DNA from: Chelativorans salis
GTDB taxonomy: Bacteria > Pseudomonadota > Alphaproteobacteria > Rhizobiales > Rhizobiaceae
NCBI RefSeq assembly: GCF_025336525.1
Contig: NZ_JAOCZP010000002.1
Location: 372,001-436,000 of the forward strand
DNA: 64,000 nt
Direction of reading: 5' to 3'
The notes beneath the pieces were generated by a model, which saw nothing but the letters and a program-made list of their open reading frames with translations, ran no database searches and was not told the DNA's origin. The translations under genes and the position numbers were made by a program. This document shows positions 1 to 8,573 of this stretch, one piece after another (position 1 is the stretch's first letter; every line of letters starts with the position of its first letter).

Positions 1-143
1 GCTACATGGCCGTGGCAGCAGGGGTGCAGGCGGTTGCGCTGTGGTAGGGGGGTGCCTCCTCGTGGAGGGGCGAGACGGCGAGCGAATGCCGACGTGCCGG
101 GGCAGCTGACCAACCTCACAAAAACCCTTGAAAATAAAGGCTT
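1..143. other. left edge, no confident gene
   Basis: Nothing here can be called with confidence. A plus-strand frame entering from the left edge reads 14 codons (hydrophobic, ending in VALW) to a TAG at 45-47. It could be the tail of a gene that starts outside the window, but the stretch is too short to judge. The remainder, up to the tRNA, is non-coding. I see no hairpin followed by a T run. Confidence 0.3.
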
Positions 144-220
144 TGGTGGGCCCGGAGGGACTCGAACCCCCAACCAAGCGGTTATGAGCCGCCGGCTCTA
201 ACCAATTGAGCTACAGGCCC
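144..220 (-). tRNA. tRNA with CAT anticodon, probably tRNA-Ile2
   Basis: The minus strand folds as a complete cloverleaf. The acceptor stem GGGCCTG pairs with CGGGCCC (one T-G wobble), the D arm reads AGCTCAATTGGTTAGAGC, the anticodon loop is CTCATAA, and the T arm contains GGTTCGAGTCC. The CCA end is encoded at 144-146. A CAT anticodon can belong to elongator Met, initiator Met or lysidine-modified Ile2. The G1-C72 pair and the GGGCC start resemble Ile2 tRNAs and argue against an initiator, which has an unpaired first base. Assignment to Ile rather than elongator Met is inference. Confidence 0.93.
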
Positions 221-347
221 GGTGTCGCTGAATTAGTGGCTTTCGCGGCTGCGCACAAGACAGGGACGCCGCAATCGATCCATAATCGGCGCTTATCCAA
301 TGCCGGCTTCAAGACTCAGGCTTCAAAAATCCAAAAGGAGATTGCCG

Positions 348-1070
348 ATGACCCGTTGCTTCATTCCGCTGGCGTTCGCGGTGGCCGTTCTGGCTGTCGC
401 ACCGGCCGCCGCCCAGGAAGCCGACGTCGGACCGAAGATCATGGTGACCGGTGAGGGCGAGGCAAATGTCAGCCCGGATATGGCGGTCATTACATTCGCC
501 GTGTTGCGCGAGGCGGAGACGGCGCGCGCGGCGATGGACGAGAACAATGCGGCCATGGCCGCGGTCATCGCAGCGCTGAAGGAAGAGGGCGTGGAGGCGC
601 GGGACCTGCAGACCGGCGGGCTGGCGATCAATCCGCAATATGTCTACCCCAATGAGCGTAACGAGGAGGAGAGACCGCGGATCACCGGCTATCAGGTGAC
701 CAATACGCTGACTGTGCGGGTGCGCGACATCGAGAAGGTGGGAGAGGTGCTCGACCGCTCCGTCTCGCTCGGCGTCAACCAGGGCGGCGACATCACCTTC
801 ACCAACGACGATCCGGCGGAGGCGCTGAAGGAGGCGCGCACGCGCGCCGTCGAGGACGCGTTCGCGAAGGCGCGCACGCTGGCGGAGGCGGCAAGCGTCT
901 CCCTGGGCGACGTGCAGGAAATCTCCGAGCAGATGAGCGCACCCCCACCCCAGCCCATGGCCAGGGCGATGCGGATGGAGGCGGCGGCCGATTCGTCGGT
1001 GCCGATCGAGGCGGGCGAGAACAGCTACAAAGTTCGGGTGAACGTTACTTTCGCGCTGGAGCAGGACTGA
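348..1070 (+). CDS. SIMPL (DUF541/YggE-like) exported protein
   Basis: 240 aa. A signal peptide of about 22 residues ends at an Ala-rich cleavage site (APAAAQ). The rest is a SIMPL domain, recognisable from its opening (KIMVTGEGEANVSPDMAVI), the central ITGYQVTNTLTVRVRD segment and a C-terminal YKVRVNVTFAL strand. Proteins of this family are periplasmic or outer-membrane associated; YggE in E. coli has been linked to oxidative stress, but the molecular role is unknown. I start at 348 because a strong AAAAGGAG lies seven bases upstream and the signal peptide begins there; an in-frame ATG at 300 would add 16 charged residues. A terminator follows closely, so it is probably monocistronic. Confidence 0.88.
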   Translation: MTRCFIPLAFAVAVLAVAPAAAQEADVGPKIMVTGEGEANVSPDMAVITFAVLREAETARAAMDENNAAMAAVIAALKEEGVEARDLQTGGLAINPQYVYPNERNEEERPRITGYQVTNTLTVRVRDIEKVGEVLDRSVSLGVNQGGDITFTNDDPAEALKEARTRAVEDAFAKARTLAEAASVSLGDVQEISEQMSAPPPQPMARAMRMEAAADSSVPIEAGENSYKVRVNVTFALEQD

Positions 1071-1097
1071 CCAGCGCCTGAATCCGGCAATGAAAGA

Positions 1098-1128
1098 CGC
1101 CGCCGGGGCAATCCCGGCGGCGTTTTCG
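1098..1128 (+). terminator. rho-independent terminator after the SIMPL gene
   Basis: A perfect 10-bp stem (1098-1107 with 1113-1122) encloses a five-base loop and is followed by TTTTCGTTT. It lies 27 bases after the stop codon of the SIMPL gene. Confidence 0.88.
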
Positions 1129-1146
1129 TTTCGGCCCTGCCTGAGG

Positions 1147-1500
1147 TTAAAGCGCACGGATGACGGGGCAGTGGGGCGCGCGGGCGAAGACGATGCTGGC
1201 GCGGCGGTGATGCCGGACACCGGAGACGCGGATCGCCCGACGACCGACATCCGCCACGCGGGCGTGACGAAGGCCCATGCGATAGGCCTTGTGGATGGCA
1301 CTGCGGGGCGTGCAGGCGGCAGCATGCCGCGGGCGGTGATGGCGGTAGTAGCGGCTATGGCCGCGGGGCGTGCCGTAGTGGGGGTTTTTATGACCGAAGC
1401 TGAAATAGAAGCCGTCGGCCTGGGCGACCGCCGGTATGGCCGCCAGCGTGCCGAGACCTAGAAAGGCCGAAAGGGCGACGATCCCGATTTGGCGAAACAT
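1147..1500 (-). CDS. small exported basic protein of unknown function
   Basis: 117 aa. It has a clear N-terminal signal peptide (hydrophobic FLGLGTLAAIPAVAQA, cleavage after about residue 28). The mature part is rich in His and Arg: first a HHRPRH-type stretch, then a segment CTPRSAIHKAYRMGLRHARV and a final FARAPHCPVI with a second cysteine. I recognise the overall pattern as a family of short secreted proteins common in Hyphomicrobiales, without known function. The two cysteines could form a disulphide in the periplasm. A good Shine-Dalgarno sequence (AGGAGGAAA) precedes the ATG. It faces the SIMPL gene convergently. Confidence 0.8.
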   Translation of the reverse strand: MFRQIGIVALSAFLGLGTLAAIPAVAQADGFYFSFGHKNPHYGTPRGHSRYYRHHRPRHAAACTPRSAIHKAYRMGLRHARVADVGRRAIRVSGVRHHRRASIVFARAPHCPVIRAL

Positions 1501-1612
1501 GGCGCTTTCCTCCTGGTTTCGATGCCTGTTCGTCGAAGCGATTGGGGCAACGCTGCCAGAGGGCGCCTGAACTGGGCGCGAACCGGACGTTCATAATACG
1601 TTCAGCCGGGCT

Positions 1613-2026
1613 TCAGCCTTTTTCGAGCTGTGCCTTCAAGGCTGCGCGGTTGAAGCAGTCGGTGAGGCGTGTGACGAGATCGTCGTCGACGTCGAAGAAG
1701 ATGCCGGCCTGGAGGCGGTAGCTCTGGTCGCGCGCCTCCGGCTGGCCTTCGGCGGTGGCGAGATAGGTGCCGCGCACGGTGAATTCGGCCGCCGCGCGCA
1801 CGCCGCCGGGGGCGGTCATGATGATGATGTCGGCAAGCTCCTCGCGGAAGTGGCGGGCGTTTTCGGCAAGCCACCAACGGAACTTTTCCTTGCCGATCTG
1901 GCGCTCACCTTCGCGGGTGTCGTGGACGACATCCTCGGAAAGGCAGGCAAGCATGGCCTCGTGGTCGCTGGCGTTGAAGGCAGTCAGATAGCGCTCGACC
2001 AGCGCCCGCGTGTCAGCCTCGTTCAT
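1613..2026 (-). CDS. SnoaL-like / NTF2-fold protein
   Basis: 137 aa, about the usual length of single-domain NTF2-like proteins. The opening ([21 protein letters not shown]) and the central FTVRGTYL...[11 protein letters not shown] strands are typical of the SnoaL/ketosteroid-isomerase-like fold, whose members bind small hydrophobic molecules or act as isomerases and hydrolases. No catalytic set is evident that would fix a substrate. Its ATG overlaps the stop of the upstream UPF0260 gene (ATGA at 2023-2026), so the two are translated together. Confidence 0.78.
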   Translation of the reverse strand: MNEADTRALVERYLTAFNASDHEAMLACLSEDVVHDTREGERQIGKEKFRWWLAENARHFREELADIIIMTAPGGVRAAAEFTVRGTYLATAEGQPEARDQSYRLQAGIFFDVDDDLVTRLTDCFNRAALKAQLEKG

Positions 2027-2466
2027 GGCTCTTCCTCCAAAACATAGGGAAAATAGTCTTCGGGCGCGTCGAGCTCGTCTTCAAGGGCCCTGACGCGGCC
2101 GCGCATGGAGATGCCGGCCTCGTGCACGGTCTCGGGATCGCCGGAGATGAGGGGGTGCCACCAGGCGAGATCCTTGCCTTCGGCCACCAGGCGGTAGGCG
2201 CAGGTGGCGGGGAGCCAGGTGAGCTTGCGCACGTTCTCAGGTGTCAGGCGCACGCAATCGGGCACGCGCTTCAGCCGCCCGGCATAGTCGTTGCAGCGGC
2301 AGGTCCCGGCGTCGAAGAGGCGGCAGGCGACGCTGGTCCAGTGGATGTCACCGGTGTCCTCGTCCTCGAGCTTGGCCAGGCAGCACTTGCCGCAGCCATC
2401 GCACAGCGATTCCCATTCGGCCTGGCTCATGGCCTCGAGCGGCTTGGTTTTCCAGAAGGGGTCCAT
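2023..2466 (-). CDS. UPF0260 (YcgN-type) cysteine-cluster protein
   Basis: 147 aa. The cysteine pattern [12 protein letters not shown], then [11 protein letters not shown] and later CVRL and CAYRL, together with the MPFW-like start ([14 protein letters not shown]), identifies the UPF0260/YkgJ-like group, thought to bind a metal (zinc or an iron-sulphur centre) through these cysteines; its function is unknown. I prefer the ATG at 2466: it gives the family's normal start, whereas the frame open to 2505 adds 13 unrelated residues. Translationally coupled to the NTF2-like gene downstream by an ATGA overlap. Confidence 0.85.
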   Translation of the reverse strand: MDPFWKTKPLEAMSQAEWESLCDGCGKCCLAKLEDEDTGDIHWTSVACRLFDAGTCRCNDYAGRLKRVPDCVRLTPENVRKLTWLPATCAYRLVAEGKDLAWWHPLISGDPETVHEAGISMRGRVRALEDELDAPEDYFPYVLEEEP

Positions 2467-2652
2467 GGCGACGATGTGGCGCGTGGCGGCGCAGAGGTCA
2501 AGCAAGGGGCGGAAAACACTGCCCTAAAAGGTGCCTTTGCCGTGTTCTCAAGAGGGGAGGAGCCATTTCCGTCGCCGGGCGAAGGGAACCAAAAGGAGGG
2601 TTCGCCGATTACATGCGCCGAAGGGATGCTCCTGTTCAAGGAGACAGAATAG

Positions 2653-4833
2653 ATGAAAAACACAAATCAATTCCTCGCCGGATCGGCGCTCTACCTCATG
2701 ATGATGGCGCCGATTGGCGCTCAGGCGGACGGTGGTCTGGCGCCGGCAAATGGCGGTGAAGCACCGCTGATGCTGGCACAGGAGGAGGCTCCGGCCGAGC
2801 CTGAAGCCGGCGAGGCGCCGGCGGGTGCAGCCGAATGCCCCCCAGGCACCGCGCCCGTAGACGGCGAATGCGCGGCGGTGGAGGAAGAGGCTCCCGCCGA
2901 AGAGGAGGCGCCGGTTGAGGAAGCGCCGGTTGAGGAAGCGCCCGTCGAGGAGGCTCCGGTAGAGGAAGCTCCGGCGGAGGAGGCGCCTGCCGAAGAGGCT
3001 CCTGCCGAAGAGGCTCCGGTAGAGGAAGCACCTGTCCAAGAAGCGCCTGTCGAAGAGGCTCCGGTCGAGGAAGCGCCTGCTGAGGAGGCTCCCGCCGAAG
3101 AAGCTCCGGTTGAAGAGGAGCCGCCAGCGGAGATGCAACCGGCCGAGCCCGAGGCTGCGCCATCTGCAGAACCTGAGGCGGAGATGCCGGCCGAGGAGGC
3201 GCCCGAGGCGGAAGAGCCTGCGGCTGAAGAACCCGTAGAGGAAGAGCCGGCCGCCGAAGAGCCTGCTGCCGAGGAACCTGCCGACGGCGGCGAGGCCCCT
3301 GAGGAGGCGCCAGTGGAGGCAGCACCCGAGGATGAGGCGCCTGCCATGGAGGAAGCGCCGGCCGATGCTGGTGAAGCGGAAGAGCCCGAGGCCACCGAAG
3401 AAGCGCCTGCCGAGGAGGCGCCCGAGGCCGGTGAATGCCCGCCCAACGCCGAAATGACGGAAGCCGGCGGGTGCGTCGTCATAGACGAGGACGTTCCGCT
3501 GGAAGAGCAGCCTGCCGAGGAAGCACCTGCCGAGGAAGCGCCGGCGGAAGAGGCCGCACCGGCTGAGCCGGAAGAGGCACCCGTCGACGAGGAAGCGGAG
3601 GCGGGTGAGGAAGAGGTGTCGCCCGAGGACGCCGCCCCGGTGCTCGACAGCCAGAAGGAGACGACCGGCGAGGGTGAGGAACAGCCCGTCGAGGGCGAGG
3701 AGCCTGCCGAACAGGCCGAAGAACCAGTCGACGACGCCGAGGAACCTGCCGAACAGGCCGAGGAACCGGCCGACGAGGCGCCCGAGCAGCAGGCGGAAGA
3801 GGCGCCGGTGCCGGAGTCTGACGAACAGGCCCAGGAGGAACTTGTCGATCCGCAGCAGGTGCAGGAGGCAATCCGCGCGCTTGTCGAGGAGGAAGGGCAG
3901 CCGATCGAACTTGGCGATACGCCCGAGGACATCCGGGTGCAGCGTGCCGAACTCTATCAGCGGCGCGAAGAGGTGCGCGTGGTCGAGGAATACAACGACA
4001 ACCGCACAATCGTGGAGATCAACAACAACATCTACGTGCAAAGCCCGGACTACGACCGCATCGCGCTCCAGGATGACCAGGTTTACTACGAGGAACTGCG
4101 CGGCGAGCGCGTGCGCGAGGTGATCGAGCGGGCCGACGGCACGCGCGTCATCACCGTGCGCAACCGCTATGGCGACGTGATCCGCCGCGTGCGGGTGCTG
4201 CCGGATGGAAGAGAGTACGTGCTCGTTTACGTGCCGGAAGAGCGCTACGACGAGGTGCTCTCCTTCGAGGACCCGACGTACGGCCTGCCGCCCTTGCGGC
4301 TCACCATCCCCGCCAGCGAGTACGTCCTGGAGGCCGACCAGGTCGAGGATCCGGACCGCTACTACACATTCCTGCAGCAGCCGCCGGTGGAGCCGGTGCG
4401 CCGCCTCTATTCGCTCGAGGAGGTGAAATATTCGGCCCGCGTGCGCGACACGGTGCGGCGGATCGACCTCGACACCATCGAGTTCGAGTTCGGCTCGGCG
4501 CGTATCGAGGAGAGCGAGATCGCCGATCTCGAGGCGGTGGCCGAGGCGATGCTGAGGATGCTGGAGGAGAATCCGGCGGAGACCTTCCTGATCGAGGGTC
4601 ACACGGACGCGGTCGGCTCGGAAACGGCCAATCTGGCGCTTTCGGACCGCCGCGCGGAGGCCGTCGCTGTCGGGCTGACGAACGTCTTCGGGGTGCCGCC
4701 GGAAAACCTCGTCACCCAGGGCTATGGCGAGCAGTACCTGAAGGTTGCGACGCAAGAGCCTGAACGGGAAAACCGCCGCGTCGCCATTCGCCGCATCACG
4801 CCGTTGGTGACCCCGGTGGCGAGACAACAGTAA
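2653..4833 (+). CDS. OmpA-family protein with long Pro/Glu/Ala-rich tract
   Basis: 726 aa. Signal peptide of about 25 residues (ends GAQA), then residues ~44-395 are almost entirely Ala, Glu and Pro in short repeats of the type EEAPVEEAP. Two CPP motifs interrupt the tract (ECPPGTAPVDGEC near residue 57 and ECPPNAEMTEAGGC near 260). Residues ~400-600 form a folded middle part rich in charged beta-type segments; residues ~605-715 are an OmpA peptidoglycan-binding domain (FEFGSARI, LIEGHTDAVGS, LSDRRAEAV, NRRVAIRRI). It is probably anchored to the envelope and holds murein through its C-terminus, with the acidic tract as an extended spacer in the periplasm. Members in Hyphomicrobiales share this plan; the individual function is unknown. 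It ends at a strong terminator. Confidence 0.9.
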   Translation: MKNTNQFLAGSALYLMMMAPIGAQADGGLAPANGGEAPLMLAQEEAPAEPEAGEAPAGAAECPPGTAPVDGECAAVEEEAPAEEEAPVEEAPVEEAPVEEAPVEEAPAEEAPAEEAPAEEAPVEEAPVQEAPVEEAPVEEAPAEEAPAEEAPVEEEPPAEMQPAEPEAAPSAEPEAEMPAEEAPEAEEPAAEEPVEEEPAAEEPAAEEPADGGEAPEEAPVEAAPEDEAPAMEEAPADAGEAEEPEATEEAPAEEAPEAGECPPNAEMTEAGGCVVIDEDVPLEEQPAEEAPAEEAPAEEAAPAEPEEAPVDEEAEAGEEEVSPEDAAPVLDSQKETTGEGEEQPVEGEEPAEQAEEPVDDAEEPAEQAEEPADEAPEQQAEEAPVPESDEQAQEELVDPQQVQEAIRALVEEEGQPIELGDTPEDIRVQRAELYQRREEVRVVEEYNDNRTIVEINNNIYVQSPDYDRIALQDDQVYYEELRGERVREVIERADGTRVITVRNRYGDVIRRVRVLPDGREYVLVYVPEERYDEVLSFEDPTYGLPPLRLTIPASEYVLEADQVEDPDRYYTFLQQPPVEPVRRLYSLEEVKYSARVRDTVRRIDLDTIEFEFGSARIEESEIADLEAVAEAMLRMLEENPAETFLIEGHTDAVGSETANLALSDRRAEAVAVGLTNVFGVPPENLVTQGYGEQYLKVATQEPERENRRVAIRRITPLVTPVARQQ
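2782..3838 (+). repeat. coding low-complexity EEAP-type repeat tract
   Basis: About one kilobase of imperfect tandem codon repeats within the OmpA-family gene, built from GAGGAGGCGCC-like units with synonymous changes. Because of the base periodicity the antisense and shifted frames stay open for hundreds of codons. The repeat number is likely to vary between strains through slippage or recombination (inference). Confidence 0.85.
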
Positions 4834-4880
4834 GGGGTTTCCCGGCCCCGTTCCCCGAGCCTTGGGGACGTACGGGAAGG

Positions 4881-4919
4881 AGCCCGGCCGGCCATCCCTC
4901 CGCCGGCCGGGCTTGTTTT
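4881..4919 (+). terminator. rho-independent terminator of the OmpA-family gene
   Basis: A perfect 12-bp GC-rich stem (4881-4892 with 4902-4913) with a nine-base loop is followed by TGTTTTG. It sits 48 bases after the stop codon. Confidence 0.88.
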
Positions 4920-4991
4920 GGTGGGGGGCGGGCAGCCCTTCCGATTTCCGACGGTTGGCTTTCGACTAACACTACAGTTGCGTTTGCGTCG

Positions 4992-5019
4992 CGCCCCCTC
5001 TGGCAGGCCAGAGGGGGCG
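4992..5019. repeat. palindromic fragment related to the 150-160 bp repeat
   Basis: A perfect 12-bp inverted repeat with a four-base loop. Seventeen bases of it (GGCAGGCCAGAGGGGGC) are identical to a part of the repeat copy at 36869-37018, so I read it as a remnant of that element. It lies between convergent genes and could also act as a weak bidirectional terminator, though no T run follows on either side. Confidence 0.55.
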
Positions 5020-5090
5020 AAGGGCGGAGATATTTCCTGTGACGATAATGCCAGGGTGTTGAAACCGCGCGTGACGGGCCCCAACAGCCC

Positions 5091-5522
5091 CTACGGCAGC
5101 GGGATCTTCGGGTCGATCTGCCGCGGCGGTCGCCTGACCTCCGGCAGGGTTACTTGCGGCGGCGTGCCGCGCAAGGGGCGGCAGGTGGGATAGATGCCGG
5201 TGCTGCCTGGCGGGCAGGCGCCGCGCACTGTGGGCCGGCAGCTCGGGAAGACGCCGAAGGTGCCGGGTGGGCAGCGTGAGCTGACGACCGGGCGGCAATT
5301 GGGATAGATGCCGAGGGTGGCGGGCGGGCATTCTGCGGGCGGTGCCGGACTGCAGTGTCTGCCGATGGTAGTGGTGCCGGGCGGGCAGCGCTCGGTGGCA
5401 GACCGTTGGGCGTGGGAGGGGGAGGAAAGCGCCGCGGCGGCCAGGAGCGCCAGAGCCGCAGCGTAGAAAGCAAGGTGCTTTCGCCGCCGCGCAGGCGCCG
5501 TGCTCGCGGTATTGCCGTGCAT
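5091..5522 (-). CDS. exported Cys-rich repeat protein (CPPGT repeats)
   Basis: 143 aa. The N-terminus has a basic stretch (ARRRKH), a hydrophobic core and an SHAQ cleavage site, so it is exported. The mature part holds four imperfect repeats of the form CPPGTxGIYPxCRP (about residues 45-125), giving evenly spaced cysteine pairs, followed by a Pro-rich basic tail. The pairs probably form disulphides in the periplasm. No known family function can be assigned. The frame is open upstream to a TTG at 5597, 17 bases after tonB, but the ATG at 5522 has an AGGAG upstream and starts a normal signal peptide. It lies last in the B12 uptake gene series and may be co-transcribed with it. Confidence 0.72.
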   Translation of the reverse strand: MHGNTASTAPARRRKHLAFYAAALALLAAAALSSPSHAQRSATERCPPGTTTIGRHCSPAPPAECPPATLGIYPNCRPVVSSRCPPGTFGVFPSCRPTVRGACPPGSTGIYPTCRPLRGTPPQVTLPEVRRPPRQIDPKIPLP

Positions 5523-5614
5523 GGCAGTGCGGCTCCTGGCCACAGCGTTTCTCCCGATGACCGGATTGAAGGTGTGGGCGCCGGCTTCTCCGGTCAAGGG
5601 TTTCCGGGCTTTCC

Positions 5615-6801
5615 CTACTGTTTGAAGCGGAGGGTGACGGAGAAGGTGATGGTGCGGTCGCCGACGCCCTCGGGCGGGCGCGGATAGGGGGCGGCGCGGC
5701 GGGCGACCGCCAGCGCCTCCTGGTCGAGGATCGCGTGGCCGGAGCTGCGGGCAAGCTGCGCGCCTGAAAACCGGCCCCGCCGGTCTATGGTGATCGACAG
5801 GGCGGCGGCTCCCGCCGCGCCCTGCCGGGCGGCCCCGGAGGGATAGCGCTTGTGGCGCTCGACGTGGCTCAGGAGCCGGCGTGCGTAGGCGGCCTTCTCG
5901 CCGGCCGTTGCGCCGCCCTTGCGGCCGGCGTTGGCAGCGGGCGCTTGCGTGCTGGCCTGGACGGGTGCCTTTTTCGCGGTGGGTTTTGCCGGGGCCGCGG
6001 CCTGGCTGCGGGGCGGTTTTCCCGGCGCCTTGCGGGCGGGCTTGGTGGGTGCTTCCGCCTTCACCTGCGGCTCGGGCCTCGGTGTGGGGACGGGGATATT
6101 CTCGCGCGATAGGGCGAGGGCGGTTGCGGTCTCCGGCGCGGGCTCTGCGACGAGCTGCGATGGGGTTTCAGCCGGCTCCGGTAAGGCCACTTCGGGAGCT
6201 TGGTTCTCTTGTGCTTCGGTGGGCCGGATATCTTCCGTCGCCTGCTGCGGCTCTATGGTATCGGCCGGCTCGCCTTCCCCGGTTGAAGCGGTTTCGGCTG
6301 TCGTAGGGGCTGTCTCCTCGGCGGGTAGGGGAGAGTGCGCGATGTCGGCCTCCACCGCCTCTACCGGTTGCGACGTAGGGTTTGCAGCCGGTTTCTGTGC
6401 GGCCTCCGGCTCCGGCGTCTCCACCGCCTCGCCTTCCACTGGCCTGGCCGGCGGCGCGGGGGGTGCTTCCAGGATGATCTCGACACTGATGGCGTCGTCG
6501 GCCGCTTCCAGGCCCTCCCGGGCCATGCCCTCGCCGAGATAGGCGAGCACGGCGGCGTGCACCGCCGCCGACAAGCTGAGCGCCACGATAAGGCCGAGGG
6601 AAAGGGCGCGGGCCCTCTTCGCCGAAAGGTAAAGCGGCGGTGCGGCGGCCGGGAGAGCGGGGGCGGCCTCCTGTGGCGGCGATCCGTGGGGTTCGAGGGG
6701 CGGAGAGGGGGCGGCATCGGTCCGCGGTGCGGAGGGCGGGGGGGCTTCCACCGGCTCGGCGTCGGCGATCTCGCGTGTGCGGGCGGTATCGGGCCAAGCG
6801 A

Positions 6802-6805
<4 letters not shown>
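5615..6805 (-). CDS. TonB-family energy transducer
   Basis: 396 aa. It has a cytoplasmic N-terminus of about 70 residues, one membrane segment (LSLGLIVALSLSAAVHAAVL, about residues 72-91), a long Pro/Glu/Ala/Lys-rich periplasmic spacer and a C-terminal TonB domain of about 90 residues (YPSGAARQG, ALSITIDRRGRFSGAQL, TITFSVTLRFKQ). TonB couples the proton motive force, via ExbB/ExbD, to outer-membrane receptors. Placed in the same operon as the B12 receptor, it is likely the dedicated partner of that receptor; exbBD are not in this window. The start codon overlaps the stop of the ATPase gene (ATGA at 6802-6805). Confidence 0.85.
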
Positions 6806-7583
<778 letters not shown>

Positions 7584-7584
<1 letters not shown>

Positions 7585-8573
7585 CAGAACACCTCCCGGC
7601 GCGCGCGCACGACCAGCCACAGGAAGAAGGGGGCGCCGATGAGGGCGGTGAGCACGCCGACATTGAGTTCACCAGCCGGCAGGACGAGGCGCACGGCGAC
7701 ATCCGCCGCGAGCAGCAGGGCAGCGCCGCCGAGGCCCGCCGGCAGGAGGAGGCGGCTCGGCATGCGGGTGGTCAGCGGGCGGATGAGATGCGGCACGACG
7801 AGGCCGACGAAGCCGATGGTGCCGGCGACCGCCGTTGCCGCGCCGACCCCCAGCGCCACGCCGGCGACGATGAGGAAGCGCGTGCGCGCCATGTGGATGC
7901 CGAGGCTGGCGGCCGCCTCCTCGCCGAGCGACAGGGCGTCTATGGCGCGGGCCGACAGCGCGATGAGCAGCCAACCCGCAGCCATCAGCGGGAGCGCGAG
8001 CCAGACATGCGCGATCGACCGGTCCTTGAGGGAGCCGAGCAGCCAGAAGATGATCTCGTAGCTGGCGAAGGGGTTGGGCGAGAGGTTGAGCACCAGGGCT
8101 GTGAGGGCGCCGGCGAGGCTGGAAAGTGCCACGCCGGCGAGGATGAGGGTGAGTGTGGAGCCGTTGCGGGCGGCGAGCGCCATCAGGAGGAGGACGGCGG
8201 CAAGGGCGCCGGTGAGGGCGCCGGCCGGAAGCGCGTAGAGCGCGCTGCCGGCAAGGCCGGAATAAAAGACGGCGACGGCGCCGAAGGCGGCCATGGCCGA
8301 GACGCCGATGATGCCGGGTTCGGCCAGGGGGTTCCGCAGGAAGCCCTGCAGTACGGCGCCGGCCATACCGAGCGTGAAGCCGATGCTCAAGCCCAGCAGG
8401 GCGCGGGGCAGGCGGATTTCGCGCATGATGATCGCCGCCGCCTCGCCACCGCCGGCGAAGAGGCCGCGCACGCTTTCCGAAACGCCGAGTTCGGCGGGGC
8501 CGACGGCGAGCGAGGCGAGGAAGAGGGCGAGCGCCAGGAGGGCGAGCGCCAGGTTGAGGGCGAGGGGCTTCAT
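7584..8573 (-). CDS. btuC: cobalamin-type ABC transporter permease (FecCD family)
   Basis: 329 aa, nine to ten hydrophobic helices, normal for the family. Typical FecCD landmarks are visible: RLPRALLGLSIGFTLGMAGAVLQGFLRNPLAEPGIIGV in the first third (in part), the GGEAAAIIMREIR stretch before it, and GTIGFVGLVVPHLIR near the C-terminus. It forms the inner-membrane channel, expected to work as a dimer with two ATPase subunits. Overlaps both neighbours by ATGA, the usual sign of tight translational coupling. Confidence 0.87.

Noticed and set aside
3-47. Possible C-terminal end of a gene entering from the left
   Set aside because: Fourteen codons only; cannot be told from chance.
309-1325. A 338-codon minus-strand frame over the SIMPL gene
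   Set aside because: A mirror frame of a GC-rich gene; it also crosses a strong terminator and the end of the 1147-1500 gene.
2548-4827. A 759-codon open frame on the minus strand opposite the OmpA-family gene
   Set aside because: It exists because of the repeated GAGGAGGCGCC-type codons of the plus-strand gene. It has biased Arg/Leu/Phe composition, no SD and no recognisable domain.
4992-5019. Rho-independent terminator for the CPPGT-repeat gene
   Set aside because: Stem is perfect but no T run follows; its sequence matches the repeat element better.
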